Positions 44,541 to 55,880 of a DNA stretch of 64,000 nt are shown piece by piece. The notes under the pieces are model-generated. The model had not been told where the DNA came from. It saw nothing but the letters and a program-made list of their open reading frames with translations, and ran no database searches. Where the stretch lies: positions 141,264,291-141,328,290 of the forward strand of contig OV050030.1 in the NCBI GenBank assembly GCA_920105625.2, read 5' to 3'. The position numbers and the translations under genes are program-made. Numbering within the stretch: position 1 is the first letter of the stretch; each line of letters begins with the position of its first letter. This stretch comes from Clusia tigrina (Eukaryota > Arthropoda > Insecta > Diptera > Clusiidae).

Positions 44541-45636
44541 TTGATTTCATATACAATTAAAGCGTTAAGCATTTTATGTGTGCAGATAACTAACAGCAGT
44601 TGCCCCTGGTTTACGAAGAATGCCCAATTGGCTATTAAAAAACGGCATAGAACATACAATCAGTGGAAAAGAAATCCAACTGCATCTAGATGGGAAGAGC
44701 ACAAAAGAGCTAGAAATGGTGCAAATTCTACTATTAAATTGGCTAAGCGCAGATTTTTCATGTCCAAACTATGTTTGGCACGACCTTCCAAGCAGCTGTG
44801 GAATAATTTGAGACAAGCTGGGGTATGCAATGGGAAATCTGAAGATTGTCGGATTGATCCGGGTATTCTGAATGACTATTTTGGTAGTAGTTCAGTGTCT
44901 GCTGATGATATGTCTGCTGTAGTTGCGAGGGACTGTGTTTCTGAATGCCCATTTGTGTTTGAGTTTATTTCTGTGGGTGAAGATGATGTTGCTCGCTGTG
45001 TCAACAAGATAAAGTCAAATTCTGTCGGAGAAGATGGAATTCCTATTAAATTTATTAAACTTATTTTGCCTTTCATTCTAAGCCCGTTGACCCATATAAT
45101 TAACCATTGTTTAACGAGCTCCTGCTTCCCCAGTATTTGGAAAATAGCGACGATTATCCCTATAGCTAAAAAGTCCAATGCTAATGTACCGTCTGATTTC
45201 CGTCCTGTAAGTTTGCTGTCGGCTTTATCAAAGGTATGTGAATCTCTCATGGCTGAGCAAATCTCAGAACACGTCAGAAAATTTGACCTTATTTCCCCAC
45301 TCCAATCTGGTTTTCGGCCTGGACACAGCTGCTCCACTGCTGTTGTTAAAATATTGGATGACATCAGAGAGTCATTTGATATGAGACATTTGACCTTGCT
45401 TTGTCTGTTAGATTTCTCTAAAGCATTCGATTCTGTAGATCACTCATTACTATGTGAAAAGCTACGGTTGAATTTTGGTTTTTCCAGCTCGGCGGTCCGT
45501 ATGTTAAATAGTTACTTGGTTGGAAGGTCTCAAAGGGTTAGGGTGGGAAAGAATGTGTCTGCGTTCAGTAATTCAACCTGTGGGGTGCCTCAGGGGTCGG
45601 TGCTTGGTCCATTTTCAGTAAGTGTCGTCATGTTAC
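44541..45636 (+). pseudogene. CR1/L2-like LINE 1, linker and RT first half
   Basis: PWFTKNAQLAIKKRHRTYNQ opens the linker (a conserved PW...... region), then FISVGEDDVARCVNKIKSNS, VGEDGIPIKFIKL, FPSIWKIATIIPIAKK, DFRPVSLLSALSKVCE, LQSGFRPGHSCSTAVV, TLLCLLDFSKAFDSVDHSLL and CGVPQGSVLGP. The frame is open for about 360 codons to 45610, after which a deletion removes the LLF.IYINDL stretch. Upstream coding to about 44420 is in another frame. Confidence 0.82.
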
Positions 45637-45637
45637 C

Positions 45638-46440
45638 ATGCATGCATATGCTGATGACCTTCAATTGTATTTGTCCAGACCTATTGGTCTCATTGATGAT
45701 TTATGTGCTAGGGTAAACGAAGACTTGATCATAATAGCAGAATGGGCTATAGCTAATAGGCTGAAGCTCAACTCCCAAAAATCATATGTCCTCCCGATTT
45801 CCAAGTCTGGTTACCCTTCCTCTGATATACCGACAATTTCACTAAATGATACAAAACTTAAATTTGTTGGAAAAGTAAAAAACCTTGGATACCACATTAA
45901 CTCCGTACTATCCTGTGAGGATCACATAAATTCAGTGGTGAGTAAGGTATACTATACCTTACGGAATTTGAGGAGGACTGCATCATTTGTGCCTGCTGAG
46001 ACCAGAAGGAGGTTGGTGCTTCAGCTTATTGTGCCGATCATGACTTACTCAGAGGCTGTTTATGGTAAACTTGACTCGGGTTCCAGGCATAAGTTGCAGG
46101 TGGCATTCAATAATGCTACAAGATATGTATATGGTTTAAGAAAGTTTGACCATATCAGTAAGTTTTGCAATCAGGTCCTTGGTTGCAATATTTTTAATTA
46201 TATGGATGCTAGAAATTGCATATTTCTACATAACTTAATATACACGCGAACACCTAATTATTTGTTTGTAAAGTTGAAGTTTTGTAAATCGAGGACAAAT
46301 ATGAACCTCTTAGTCCCTAATTACAAGTATTTAAACTCGAATACATAGACTCTTTTTTGTGAACGCCATCAGGTTGTGGAATTCGTTGCCTTTGGCAATT
46401 AGGAGTATATCAAGTAAGCACAACTTTAAGCAAGCAGTTT
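45638..46440 (+). pseudogene. CR1/L2-like LINE 1, RT second half
   Basis: Begins at the active site MHAYADDLQLYLSRP (intact YADD). Then WAIANRLKLNSQKSYVLPIS, KNLGYHINSVLSCEDHINSV, IMTYSEAVYGKLDSGSRHKL and NATRYVYGLRKFDHISKF. The frame ends at 46348; the last conserved piece, AIRLWNSLPLAIRS (46355-46400), follows in another frame. Confidence 0.82.
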
Positions 46441-46776
46441 TTCACTACTTCTCTTAATGCTATTTTTTTTTCTCTTTTCTGTTTTTCTAAATTTTGTTTC
46501 CTTTTTGTTTATTCATTGTTTTTCTGATCTGACTTTTCCTTATTTCAGAAAAATTATTTATTTTTAAAGTTAATTATTTATTTATTCAATTATTTATATG
46601 TTTAATTATTTATTTATCTGATCTTAACTTATTTATTTGTCTGATCTAATAATTTAGTTTAATTTAACTTACATTCTTAGTCTTATTTTAAGTAATTTTT
46701 GTTATATATAATTCATTGTTATTCGGATACTTCTTGACGCATTTAAAAGACCCTGTCTTATATGTGAACGCTTTAA

Positions 46777-46835
46777 AATAAATTTAAATTTAAATTTTTT
46801 TAAATAAATTTAAATTTAAATTTTTTTAAATAAAT
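46777..46835 (+). repeat. two-unit AT tandem repeat at LINE 3' end
   Basis: A 28-bp unit (AAATAAATTTAAATTTAAAT plus a T-run) is repeated twice just after the LINE 3' sequence. Confidence 0.8.
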
Positions 46836-46959
46836 AAAAAACATATTTTTATTTGTAAGCGTTCAATTGGTTTCATTTCTTTTCTCGTATATGAGTATGA
46901 ATTAATAATTCATGTCAATTTGTGGAGAATTGTATTGAAATGCTTAATGTGTAATTTCT

Positions 46960-48009
46960 ATACCTTAGGTATAGTAGGTATACTGATTTTGAGAGGGGTT
47001 GCAATTTCAAGAATGAGGCGTGGTAGGTATGGACATATATATATATACAGATATGTTCAGAACCCCCTTCTAAGCAATTTTTATTTTGTCCGACAGTCTG
47101 TCCCGTCTGTCCGTCCGTCCGTCTGTGGCCACTTTTGTTCTACACCATTAGAGCTATCTAAATGAAATTTTGTAAAAGTATATTCTGGACAAAGATACAG
47201 AACCAGATTGCTATATGGGCCGATTTGGACAAAGACCACGCCTACTTCCTACATAAGGAAAGTTTCTCACCTTTTATAAAATGACTATAACTTCGGTCCA
47301 ATTGCTGGAATAGTGACGAAATTTGGCAGTTATGGAGATATGTGTCATCCTAAACACTGCCAGGCCCACTATTAAAAACTTTTCATAACTTAAGATCTGG
47401 TAAAAATTTATGGACGAAATTTTACGGGAAGGAACATGTGGATATTATAAAGCTATCTGCAACAAATAGGGTGGATCAGGGAAAAGACACGCCCACTTTT
47501 GATATAAGGAACTTTCTGGTCTAAAATTAAAATTTAGCCTACCTATGCTCGTATTAATGCCATCGGATAAAAATTTGCAGAAATATACATGGGGTCCATA
47601 ATAATGTGTGAGCAGAATCTGGAGATCATAATAATACTGCCATGCCAACAATTAACCAGAAATCATTACTAGGTTCCTATGGAAGATACATCAACGAAAT
47701 TCCACGGGAAGGTTCCAATTACTAAGATTAAACACCACACAAAAAAATGGGCGTGCTATGGACGCCCACTATTGTCATATTATTATACGACCTGATATAC
47801 AATGTTTTTGGATAAAATTTTAAATTAGTACGTATATACACTAATATAATCTATTCAAGGTACCCGACCGAAAATTACCGTAGATATTCTCCTAATGATG
47901 ATTTATGAAGAAAACATAGCCATTGTTTAATTTGCCCGCACACGGAAATGTAAAGGGTATATAGAGGTCGGTCTAACCCGACTTGAGACTTCTTTACTCG
48001 TTTCTCTTT
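46960..48009 (-). repeat. repeat family X, copy D (right inverted arm, inner part)
   Basis: On the minus strand it reads AAACGAGTAAAGAAGTCTCA, GTCGGGTTAGACCGAC, ACGGTAATTTTCGGTCGGGT and so on to the GTGGCCACAGACGGACGG block and CCCCTCTCAAAATCAGTATA near 46985. It is the inverted partner of copy A and continues outward at 48010-48233. Confidence 0.85.
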
Positions 48010-48233
48010 AAATTATTATTGTGGAAACAATAAGTAAAATATAACAAATTTTCATATAATATAAGACCCTAATAAAAAAAAATTAGAAAGTTGAAAATTG
48101 TTATATTCCAAGCAATGACAAGGAAAAGCTATTGCATTTTTAGTTTACAAAATTTTTAGTTAGATTAAGTTAAACCATATATATAATATATATAACAAAC
48201 ACAAAACCCTAAACCTATTAACAATTATATATA
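48010..48233 (-). repeat. right inverted arm, outer part before mariner
   Basis: Matches the inverse of 38571-38800 at about 90% (GGAAACAATAAGTAAAATAT, GTTGAAAATTGTTATAT, CCCTAAACCTATTAACAATT). Confidence 0.85.
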
Positions 48234-49161
48234 AAGGGTTTTTCAAAAGAAACGCTACAAAAGTAAATCGATAGTGACAGCAAACGACGCCATATTTTTG
48301 CCGCTCTTTTGACATTTCTTTTCAGCAGGGTTTGCCATTTCACCATGCAAAGATATACGAGCCAACAACGAGTCGAAATTATGAAAATTTACTATCGAAG
48401 TTCGGAGTCAGTCGCCTCAACTTTAAGAGCGCTACGTCCAATTTATGATGAGGCTCATTTCTGGCTGAATGGCTTCGTCAATAAGCAAAATATGCGTTAT
48501 TGGTTAGACAGCAATCCACACGAATTCCATGAGTCATCATTGCATCCCGAAAAAATTACGGTTTGGTGCGGTTTATGGGCCGGCGGCGTCATTGGGCCGT
48601 ACTTCTTCCGTGATGATCAAGACCGGCACATTACTGTGAATGCGAATCGCTACCGTTCAATGATAACCGAATATTTTTGGCCCCAATTGGATAATATGGA
48701 CTTGGAGGACATGTGGTTCCAACAGGACGGCGCCACAAGCCACACAGCGAATGCCACAATCAATTTACTGCAAACCAAGTTTGGTGAATGTGTTATCTCA
48801 CGAAATGGTCCAGTCGATTGGCCGCCTCGGTCGTACGATTTGACACCGTTAGGTTATTTCCTGTGGGGCTACGTCAAGTCTATGGTCTATGCCAACAAGC
48901 CAGCGACGATTGATGAACTTCGTACGACTGTCGAACGTGAAATTGCAGCAGTATCGGCCGATTTATGCTTGAAAACCGATGAAAATTGGGTTCAGCGTCT
49001 GGACTTCTGCAAGCGTGCCCGTGGTGGCCATGCAAAAGAAATCGAGTTCGATACATAATGGCATCGAACGTACTTTCGCAGGAATAAAGAATTTCATTGA
49101 TATCTAAAACCGGTTTTGTTTTATTTAAACAAAACTTTTGTAGCGCTCTTATTGAAAAATC

Positions 49162-49163
<2 letters not shown>
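48234..49163 (+). mobile_element. mariner-like (DD41D, rosa-type) element, internally deleted
   Basis: Inverted ends match: GGTTTTTCAAAAGAAACGCT on the left and, inverted, GGATTTTTCAATAAGAGCGC followed by TACAAAAGT on both sides. It is inserted in the TA tract of the right inverted arm, consistent with TA targets. At about 930 bp it is shorter than a full mariner (about 1.3 kb). Confidence 0.85.
48309..49058 (+). pseudogene. mariner transposase, deleted and catalytically mutated
   Basis: The real start is probably the Met at 48345 (MQRYTSQQRVEIMKIYYRSS), which opens the first helix-turn-helix. After ASTLRALRPIY the protein jumps to DEAHFWLNGFVNKQNMRYW, so the second DNA-binding motif and the region around the first catalytic Asp's start are removed in frame. 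DMWFQQDGATSHTA holds the second Asp. Counting from it, 41 residues separate it from the position of the third Asp, which fits DD41D; that position reads DLTPLGYFLW, with Gly in place of Asp. The frame is otherwise open. Confidence 0.85.
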
Positions 49164-49213
<50 letters not shown>

Positions 49214-49262
49214 ATTTATTTTATTTAAATATAATTAGAAAAAATAACTTACTCTTAAAATA
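49164..49262 (-). repeat. right inverted arm, outermost part after mariner
   Basis: After the mariner the arm resumes with the TA tract, then TTTATTTAAATATAATTAGA and AAAAAATAACTTACTCTTAA, the inverse of 38367-38426. Similarity ends at about 49262. Confidence 0.75.
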
Positions 49263-49884
49263 TTTGTACAAAGAATGAAAATATTTTCTTATTTTGTTCG
49301 GGAATAGAGTAATATAACACCATTACATGTGTGGCTATGTAATTCTAAATGTAAATTACCACAAAAACTAATAAAAAATATAAACATTTACATAAACAAG
49401 TTTTTCATTATCATATATATCACAATGAGTAAAAGCAGAACTCGTACATTGATAAATTAAATAACATTAAAATAACATATTTTTACTGTTGAACTTTAAA
49501 TTGTTTTATACATTTAATAAATTGCAATATAATATATTAACTATATATAGAATTATAATATAGTTTTTATAAATCGATAATCATATTTCGGGTGCTGTTT
49601 GTTTCTCTTGTATCATCTGTTTTATGATGTTTACTTTACGCAGACATAGTATACATATGTACATATATTCATTTAAAATGGGTCGTGTACACAATGTTGG
49701 TGTGAAAGAATTTTTTCAATTTTTTTTAAGTGCAAAACTTACAAAATTTTAGAAAATATTTGAACAAAAAGTGGAAAAAATTACATTTAAACCACTAAAA
49801 GTTATGTTTCTTGAATTCATTTTTTATTTTTGAAAATTACTTCTTTGATGACCGGTAATTAAAAATAAAAATGTACTTTTCAGT
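49263..49884. other. AT-rich DNA downstream of predicted gene
   Basis: No element recognised. On the minus strand AATAAA near 49825 could serve as polyadenylation signal for the predicted gene, about 60 bp after its stop. TTTTAG near 49802 is a possible splice acceptor if transcription continues. Confidence 0.4.
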
Positions 49885-50534
49885 TCAATACTCACCACAT
49901 CTCTTCGAAATTCCTGTTTGGGATGACCCTCTCGACGGAAGCCCCTTTGTTGCAGGTACCGATATTGTAATAGATTTTGAATTTGTTGAAGGAATATTCG
50001 TTTTTGAAGCATATACTCCGTCCTTTCTACCATCGATCTCTCTAATAGTCAAACTTGTTTTAGATGGATTTTTTATTGGACGCTGACTATCTAATCTTTG
50101 TTGAAAACTTAAAGAAGTCTAAAAATGTAAATTTGGACGCTTTAGAAAAACAAAAAACTAGGGAAATATAAAAATGGTTGCCATACCATACTTTTCATAG
50201 GAATTTTGGATTGAGTTGCAACTGTCAAGTGCTTCTGAAAAAAACGAAAATTTAGATAATGACAACTAAATGCGTTTTATGCTTCTCGGAACATACATTA
50301 TTCTTAGTTTTAATAGCTTCCGCAAAGTTTTCTGCCTGTTTCTTTTGCTCCACTTTTGCTTTAGTAATTTTGTCACCAGCTAATTTTAAGACAGTTTTTG
50401 ATCCTTCATTGCTTACAGGATCTCCAATTCTTCCTACAGAAACTAAATAGTGAAACAAGTCAGCCAGACACACTGGAAGTTTCCTTACCACTCTGGTGGA
50501 CACTGGTATTACTAATACTTTGTGAGGATTCCAT
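49885..50534 (-). CDS. predicted four-exon host gene, 154 aa, unknown function
   Basis: Four exons on the minus strand: 50534-50489, 50433-50297, 50234-50187 and 50118-49885. The introns (55, 62 and 68 bp) start GTAAGG, GTATGT and GTATGG and end TTTCTGTAG, TTTTTTTCAG and CATTTTTAG, and the phases join without a stop. The start MESSQSISNTSVHQS is the first ATG after an in-frame TAA. Exon 2 is rich in Lys/Ala/Glu (KITKAKVEQKKQAENFAEAI, helical); exon 4 is Ser/Thr-rich and basic (RLDSQRPIKNPSKTSLTIRE) and ends KRCGEY. No known domain, signal peptide or membrane segment is seen. It has no TE-like motif. A GTGAGT at 49895-49890 might be a further donor, changing the last residues. Confidence 0.55.
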
Positions 50535-51177
50535 TCTTAAGCCCAAATAAAATTTCGCTAAATGGCAAAAAAATGTTTAAATGATGAAGATAAAAAATGT
50601 TTCCTTAAAAATAAAACTCAATTTTTAACTGAAATATATTTGAATAATATTCCATTGAAAGCTTTTCTTTCCAAAAACAAAGTGCGAGACACATCAGATT
50701 TTTCATTAATGTGGGATGAATTATAATATATTTAGATTTGAGAATATATGAGCAAACGTGAGGAATTACACTTTTGTGAACCGTTGGAAATGAACATTTT
50801 ATACAGTTTGTTCTTTCTACAATTCATCATCATTTCATCAACCTTTCAACTGTTCCAGCTCATCCAATTAACAGAATCAACATAAATTATTATATTATAT
50901 TTTAAGCGTTCTTCTAAAATATTGACTTTTTCTGCGATTAGTATTAAAAATATATTGTGCCTAACCAACTTGTGACTAACCAGTCAATTTCAAAATGTTC
51001 ACATGGATTTCAGACAATATCGTTTGAAATTTCAATTGTATATATTTTAGCAAATTAAAAGACAAAATATTTGCGGATATTAAAAATATTATAAATATAT
51101 TCATATTCTTTAATAACAGGGCTTATAATATAATGGCAAAGTTAGAGCACTGAATGAAGTTCTTAAAATAATGCTAA
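50535..51177. other. AT-rich DNA upstream of predicted gene
   Basis: No coding sequence or element is recognised. It would hold the promoter and any 5' untranslated exon of the predicted minus-strand gene; no clear TATA box or initiator can be assigned. Confidence 0.4.
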
Positions 51178-51339
<162 letters not shown>

Positions 51340-51479
51340 TTATTTTTTTTTTGTTTACCATATATTTATTTATCAAATCTTTCTTTGTCAAGAAACTAAC
51401 AGACATTTTTCTAAGATTAAAAGACTACATTTACATATCTTGGTAATATCCTCAGCTACCGCATCGAATATTTAGTATT

Positions 51480-52061
51480 TTAATATCATTTTGAGGCGAC
51501 TTGTAGAGGGAAGCTTAAGTAGGCTCCTCGCCATGCAGTTCGGGTTATTTTCCAATTTAAAAGCGTAGGTATTGTGGGTGTTCACCATTTCATTTTCAAT
51601 CGTGGGTATATTCAGGTCACGGTGGATGTTTATGTTCCTCAAGTACTATGGAGCCCCGGTGATCATTCTAAAAATTTTGGATTGGAGACGTTGGAGCTTC
51701 TCCCTAATTGACGGACGCGCGGTGCCCCACAAATGAATCCCAGTTCGAAAGCTGACCATATACCTCTTACTATGCGATGCAGATGCTCTATCTTTCCATG
51801 CTTTTCACGGAAGCCGAACTGGTATTGGGGAATTACATTGTTTTCATTTAAATACTGGAAGACCTGCTGCTGAATTATTTTTTTGAAGATTTTAGATAAG
51901 TTGGGCAGTAAACTAATGGGTCTATATGAACAAGCCTGTGTAACATGCTTTCCTGCCTTTGGGATCATTATTATTTTCGAAATCTTCCAGCATCGAGGAT
52001 AGTGCGCAGATACAGCTCTATTAGGTAATTCTTTTATCATGTTTGCTGTTATCTGATCCAT
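51480..52061 (-). pseudogene. LINE B RT, core deleted
   Basis: The frame has MDQITANMIKELPNRAV, CWKISKIIMIPKAGK, YRPISLLPNLSKIFKKII and YQFGFREKHGKIEHLHRIV. At this last point the normal FR..H.T..Q.....  region jumps to the C-terminal RIVRGIWSAFELGFICGAPR piece, skipping the catalytic DFSKAFD and YADD blocks. The tail (NIHRDLNIPTIENEMVNTHN, SLLKLPLQVASK) continues in another frame to about 51480. Confidence 0.75.
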
Positions 52062-52632
52062 TCGTTGATTTTTTAGATTTAAGTCTATAATGATGTTATC
52101 TATTTACCTCCTTCCTTGAGGTTTTCAGGTGCTTACTGTTTCAAATACTTGGTATTTTACGAGGTTCAAACGATATAATTGGGGGATTTGGACAGAAGAC
52201 ATAAATTAGGTGATATGTCAAGGCAGCGTATTTGTCATCATTGCCTTTAGCCCAAGAGTCATTTTCTTTACGAAGTGGTGACTTTTGTTGTATTGGTCCT
52301 TTGAACTTTCTAGTAGCACGCCACAATGAATGTTCATTATCGCCATGAGGACTCAAGCTGCTAATAGTCTGCAACTTATTTTTTGTGTTTCTGCTTCAAT
52401 GTGTTTTTTAGTTTACGAGTGCAACACGCGAGTTCAGTCTTCAATTTTGGTGACCGATGATTTTGCCATTCTTTTCTACAACGTTGCTTTTCTTTAACCA
52501 GTTCTTTCACATCACTAGGACGGTATAATAGTGAAGCTTTTTGTATTACGGGTGTGGTGGATAAATATGCGGCTTCCTTTGAAGGATTTACCAGGTCAGT
52601 CAAAGTATTTTCGATGTCACGATCATCTTTTA
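52062..52632 (-). pseudogene. LINE B endonuclease-RT linker
   Basis: Two frames: 52632-52376 (DIENTLTDLVNPSKEAAYLS, ELVKEKQRCRKEWQNHRSPK) and 52374-52141 (DNEHSLWRATRKFKGPIQQK, KGNDDKYAALTYHLIYVFCP). These are the conserved Jockey linker motifs (K...R..WQ, LWR.T...). A stop and shift at 52375 separates them. Confidence 0.75.
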
Positions 52633-52633
52633 G

Positions 52634-53127
52634 GGAGGCTGTGGCCACTTTTTGTCTCCACCGTTAAAGCGTAAATAAACTTTGCAAAAATATAGTCTAT
52701 ACATAGATACATAACCATATTGCTTATGGGGCGATAAAAAAAAGTCCCATATATGGACTTTTTTACCACTTTTCAAAGGGGTATAACTTCGTTCCACTTG
52801 CTGATATAGTGATGCTATTTTTTGGTAGTTATGTAGGATGTGGGCCCTACTAAGCACTACGCAAAAATGGGCGGTATATATTAACTGCCCCACCTATTAT
52901 TAACAAATATTCATAATTTACGAGAGAATTATAGACAAAATTTTACAAGAAGCAACATGTGGACATTATAATCCTAGCTGCACGAAATGTGGTTCATCAG
53001 AGAAAGGATAAGGCCACATTTGATATAAGGAACATTCGGGTCTAAAGTTAAAATTAGCCTACCTATGATCTTAATGATGCTATGGGAATAAAAATGTACA
53101 TGGGGACCACAATAGTATGAGTGCAAA
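52634..53127 (-). repeat. repeat family X, copy F, part 1
   Basis: Matches the 47130-47640 part of copy D in the same direction (GTGGCCACTTTTTGTCTCCA, ATTATTAACAAATATTCAT, GCCTACCTATGATC). It stops at AATATGGGGATCAT and resumes at 54594 after a LINE insertion. Confidence 0.8.
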
Positions 53128-53620
53128 ATATGGGGATCATATTAGATATTCGGGTGACACTTGACTCTAATAAGATGTGTTTCTTGACACTGTTGGACCA
53201 TTCTAAAGCGTTTGATTGTGTAGACCATGATATTTTATGTACAAAACTATTGAAAATGTATAACTTCTCGCCCACTGCGGTGAAGTTATTAAAATCGAAC
53301 CTAACAATATAACGCAGGCGGTTTACAACCCTGTAGCAGTACTTCTGTGGCATCTCATTTTCTTTTGTGGCTCGAGGTATGCCACAGGACTCCATTTTGG
53401 GTCCTCTTTTCTTTTGCTGATACATAAATGACCTCCCGGCTATCTTACATCATTGTAATATTCATTTGTATGCTGATGAGATTCAAAACTACATCAGTTG
53501 TGCACCGAACGAAGTTGTCGACTGTGTCACTAAAATTAATAAATACCTGAATAATATATATGTATGGGGAGGAATGAATGATTTCTGTTTTAATCCGGCT
53601 AAATCTAAGTGATTTGTGTT
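53128..53620 (+). pseudogene. CR1/L2-like LINE 2, RT core fragment
   Basis: FLTLLDHSKAFDCVDHDILC is the first catalytic block. After stops near 53312, pieces of GMPQDSILGPLFF-type sequence appear, then HLYADEIQNYIS near 53465: the active site reads YADE, with Glu for the second Asp. WGGMNDFCFNPAKSK follows. At least three stops are present. Confidence 0.7.
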
Positions 53621-54254
53621 GGAAGAAACACTTATTATCCATTGGTCGGCACTTAATTATGTAAGTGTGATTAAAAATTTGGGAGTCATATTTGATGGTA
53701 CTCTATCGTGGAGTAATTATATTGTAGAAACAGTTGGTAAAGTTTATGGTATGCTGCGATCCCTATGGACTACGCAATATTGTACTCCTCTCAGGATTGG
53801 AATGATACTAGCCAAGTCCTACCTTCTCCCAACTATGTTGTATAGTTGTGAAATATTTGGGAATTGTGATGCAGTAAGTAAGCGAAAACTCATTGTGTCA
53901 TTTAACATTATAACGAGGTACATTTATGGTTTAAGGGGAAGAGATCATGTGTCTGGGCGAGCAATAGGAATTTTTCATACCACATTCGATCCGCTTCTTA
54001 ACACTCGAAGTATTCTTTTGTTGAATAAGATTATTTGCACTGAGGAGCCTTCATATTTGTTTAGGCGCTTTAAATTAACCCGTTCTGGCCGTTCTAATCG
54101 GCTTGTCCCGTTGAGACATTCCTCATTTATGTCTGATTGTCAATTTTTCGTTAATGTTGTAAGACTTTGGAATTCACTACCTGTACGGAAACAAAGTATT
54201 GGCAATGTTAATCTATTCAAAATTGAGCTTAATAAACATTTCCAGGGGCAATGA
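53616..54254 (+). pseudogene. CR1/L2-like LINE 2, C-terminal extension
   Basis: An open frame of 212 codons: VIKNLGVIFDGTLSWSNYIV, LLPTMLYSCEIFGNCDAVSK, IITRYIYGLRGRDHVSGRAI, ILLLNKIICTEEPSYLFRRF and FVNVVRLWNSLPVRKQSIGN. The motif order is that of LINE 1 at 45638-46440. The ATG at 53616 is not the original start. Confidence 0.8.
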
Positions 54255-54593
54255 ATTTATGATCTGAATTGAGATGCACTATGAGTTGTGTGTGACCGGG
54301 TACATTGTTTATATATCTGTATCTTTTTGTGACTGATAACAAATTTAAGGCTGTACATTTTGATTGATTCAAAGATGTATTGTATTGATGAATTTAAAGT
54401 TGAATTGTTGAAATGCATATTATAATGATTTTTTTCGTACTCTGTAAGGTATTGTATTTTATAGTATAAGTTGAATTATTTCCGGATTATTGTAATAAAT
54501 TGTATCACTTCATATTATTTGGACAGTTTTACAAGGTATTGCCTTAATGTCCCAAGTGGAACGTAAATTAATAATAATAATAATAATAATACT

Positions 54594-55010
54594 ACTACTG
54601 CCACTCCCACAATTAACCACAAATCATTGCTAGCATCCTATTAAAGATTTATCAACGAAATTCCACTGGAAGGTTGCGTGTACTAACATTAAATGTCACA
54701 CAAAATAGGCGGTTTATTTTAACAGCCACACCCACTATTGATACTATTTTATAACCTACGATCTATACAAATGGGGTCGATCAGATAAAGACCACGGTTC
54801 CCTCCCACATAATGAATGTTGAGGACCCCATATTAAAAAAAATACCCTATCTAAGCTTCTAATGAAGATATATGTATACAAATTGGAAGAAGTATACATT
54901 AGGGTTTAGTACGCATGCCAAATATGCGCAGATTATTATTAATATTAATTAACCAAAAATTTTAACTAGGTTTCTATAGAAGATTACACGGGAAGTTTGA
55001 GGGTATATGA
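54594..55010 (-). repeat. repeat family X, copy F, part 2
   Basis: Resumes with CTGCCACTCCCACAATTAACC, matching copy D from 47637, and continues into the long-variant segment (GATCAGATAAAGACCACGG, CTAAGCTTCTAATGA) also found inverted at 57060-57240. The head is absent. Confidence 0.75.
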
Positions 55011-55880
55011 ATTATTATAAGCAGAGTTGCTCATCTACTAAGAATTGGCAAATCAGTTTCTTCCACAATGTGTCGTACGGCTCCGATTGGTTGTAAAGAA
55101 TACTGAACATTGGTTGTAAAGAATACTGAACAGAAGAATTGCAACTACTTATTTTGTGAGTTATTTGGAATTTAAGTTCAACAGCTAACTGTAACTTTCG
55201 TAATAGAAATTCATTTTAATTTTGTTTTAACGAAAATTTCTAATCAAATTTCAACAATTTTAACAATTTAACAATTTTAATTTTAACTGAATTTCAGGTG
55301 AAATTTAGAAAAGTTCTAAATTAAGTAATTTTTGTTCAATCCGGCCCCAAGTGCAAATAAAATCGGCGTGTTGTGCTCAATGCCTTAAGGCACAGTTATC
55401 CAAACATAACAAAACATAGCAAAGCACAGTAGAATGATTCGATGAAAAGCATAACAAATCAGCTGATTTCGCTTATTAAATTATCTCATTTGCAATTGTA
55501 TAAAATTTAATACTAAAAATATTTTAATATACGAGTATATAACCAAATATATTTTAGTATATATAAATATAATTAAAAAGTCATGAGCAACGAAATACAT
55601 CAACGATTTATGGATCTCTGCTAATTATGTGGAAAAACTATTAAATAAAGAGGAACACAACATGGGCTGTACATTCAATAAATTGGGACAGGATAGCTTC
55701 TGGATATTTGAAAAAAGTATGTACTTAACTGAAGAAAGGGGACCGATAGTAATTTTTCATTCATACGAGAATGACCCGTAAATGATCTTCTGATAAATTA
55801 AAAATTATATGATGGAAACTGGGCAAGAAATTAGACCTGAGGAACGGTTTTCCATAACACTTTTGTAAATATTATGAATT
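55011..55880. other. unassigned AT-rich DNA
   Basis: No gene recognised. A 23-bp direct duplication (TTGGTTGTAAAGAATACTGA at about 55090 and 55112) lies here. ATAACAAATCAGCTGATTT near 55448 contains a CAGCTG palindrome. Confidence 0.45.

Larger units (their letters stand above)
44420..46830 (+). mobile_element. CR1/L2-like LINE 1, 5' truncated
   Basis: ORF2 linker, RT and the C-terminal extension lie in order on the plus strand, followed by about 330 bp of AT-rich 3' sequence ending in a tandem of TTTAAATTTAAATT units (46777-46835). The LLDFSKAFDSVDHSLL and ATRYVYGLRKFDHIS motifs fit the CR1/L2-like assemblage; exact clade is uncertain. A deletion and frameshift disrupt the active-site region. 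Confidence 0.75.
51480..52632 (-). mobile_element. Jockey-type LINE B, internally deleted
   Basis: The minus strand carries the ORF2 region between endonuclease and RT, the RT N terminus and the C-terminal tail, but the RT catalytic core is missing. It abuts repeat family X at about 52633. Both ends appear cut; no tail or target duplication was seen. Confidence 0.75.
53128..54593 (+). mobile_element. CR1/L2-like LINE 2, inserted in repeat X copy F
   Basis: 5'-truncated LINE with RT remains and a C-terminal extension, 340 bp of 3' untranslated sequence and a (TAA)n tail (54571-54593). The family X copy is split exactly around it. Confidence 0.82.

Noticed and set aside
49824..50033. 69-codon minus-strand frame overlapping the predicted gene
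   Set aside because: It lies in a different frame of exon 4 and does not join the upstream exons without stops.
55583..55650. Short frame starting MSNEIHQRF with a C..C pattern like a ZAD finger
   Set aside because: A TAA interrupts it within the putative finger and nothing further matches.
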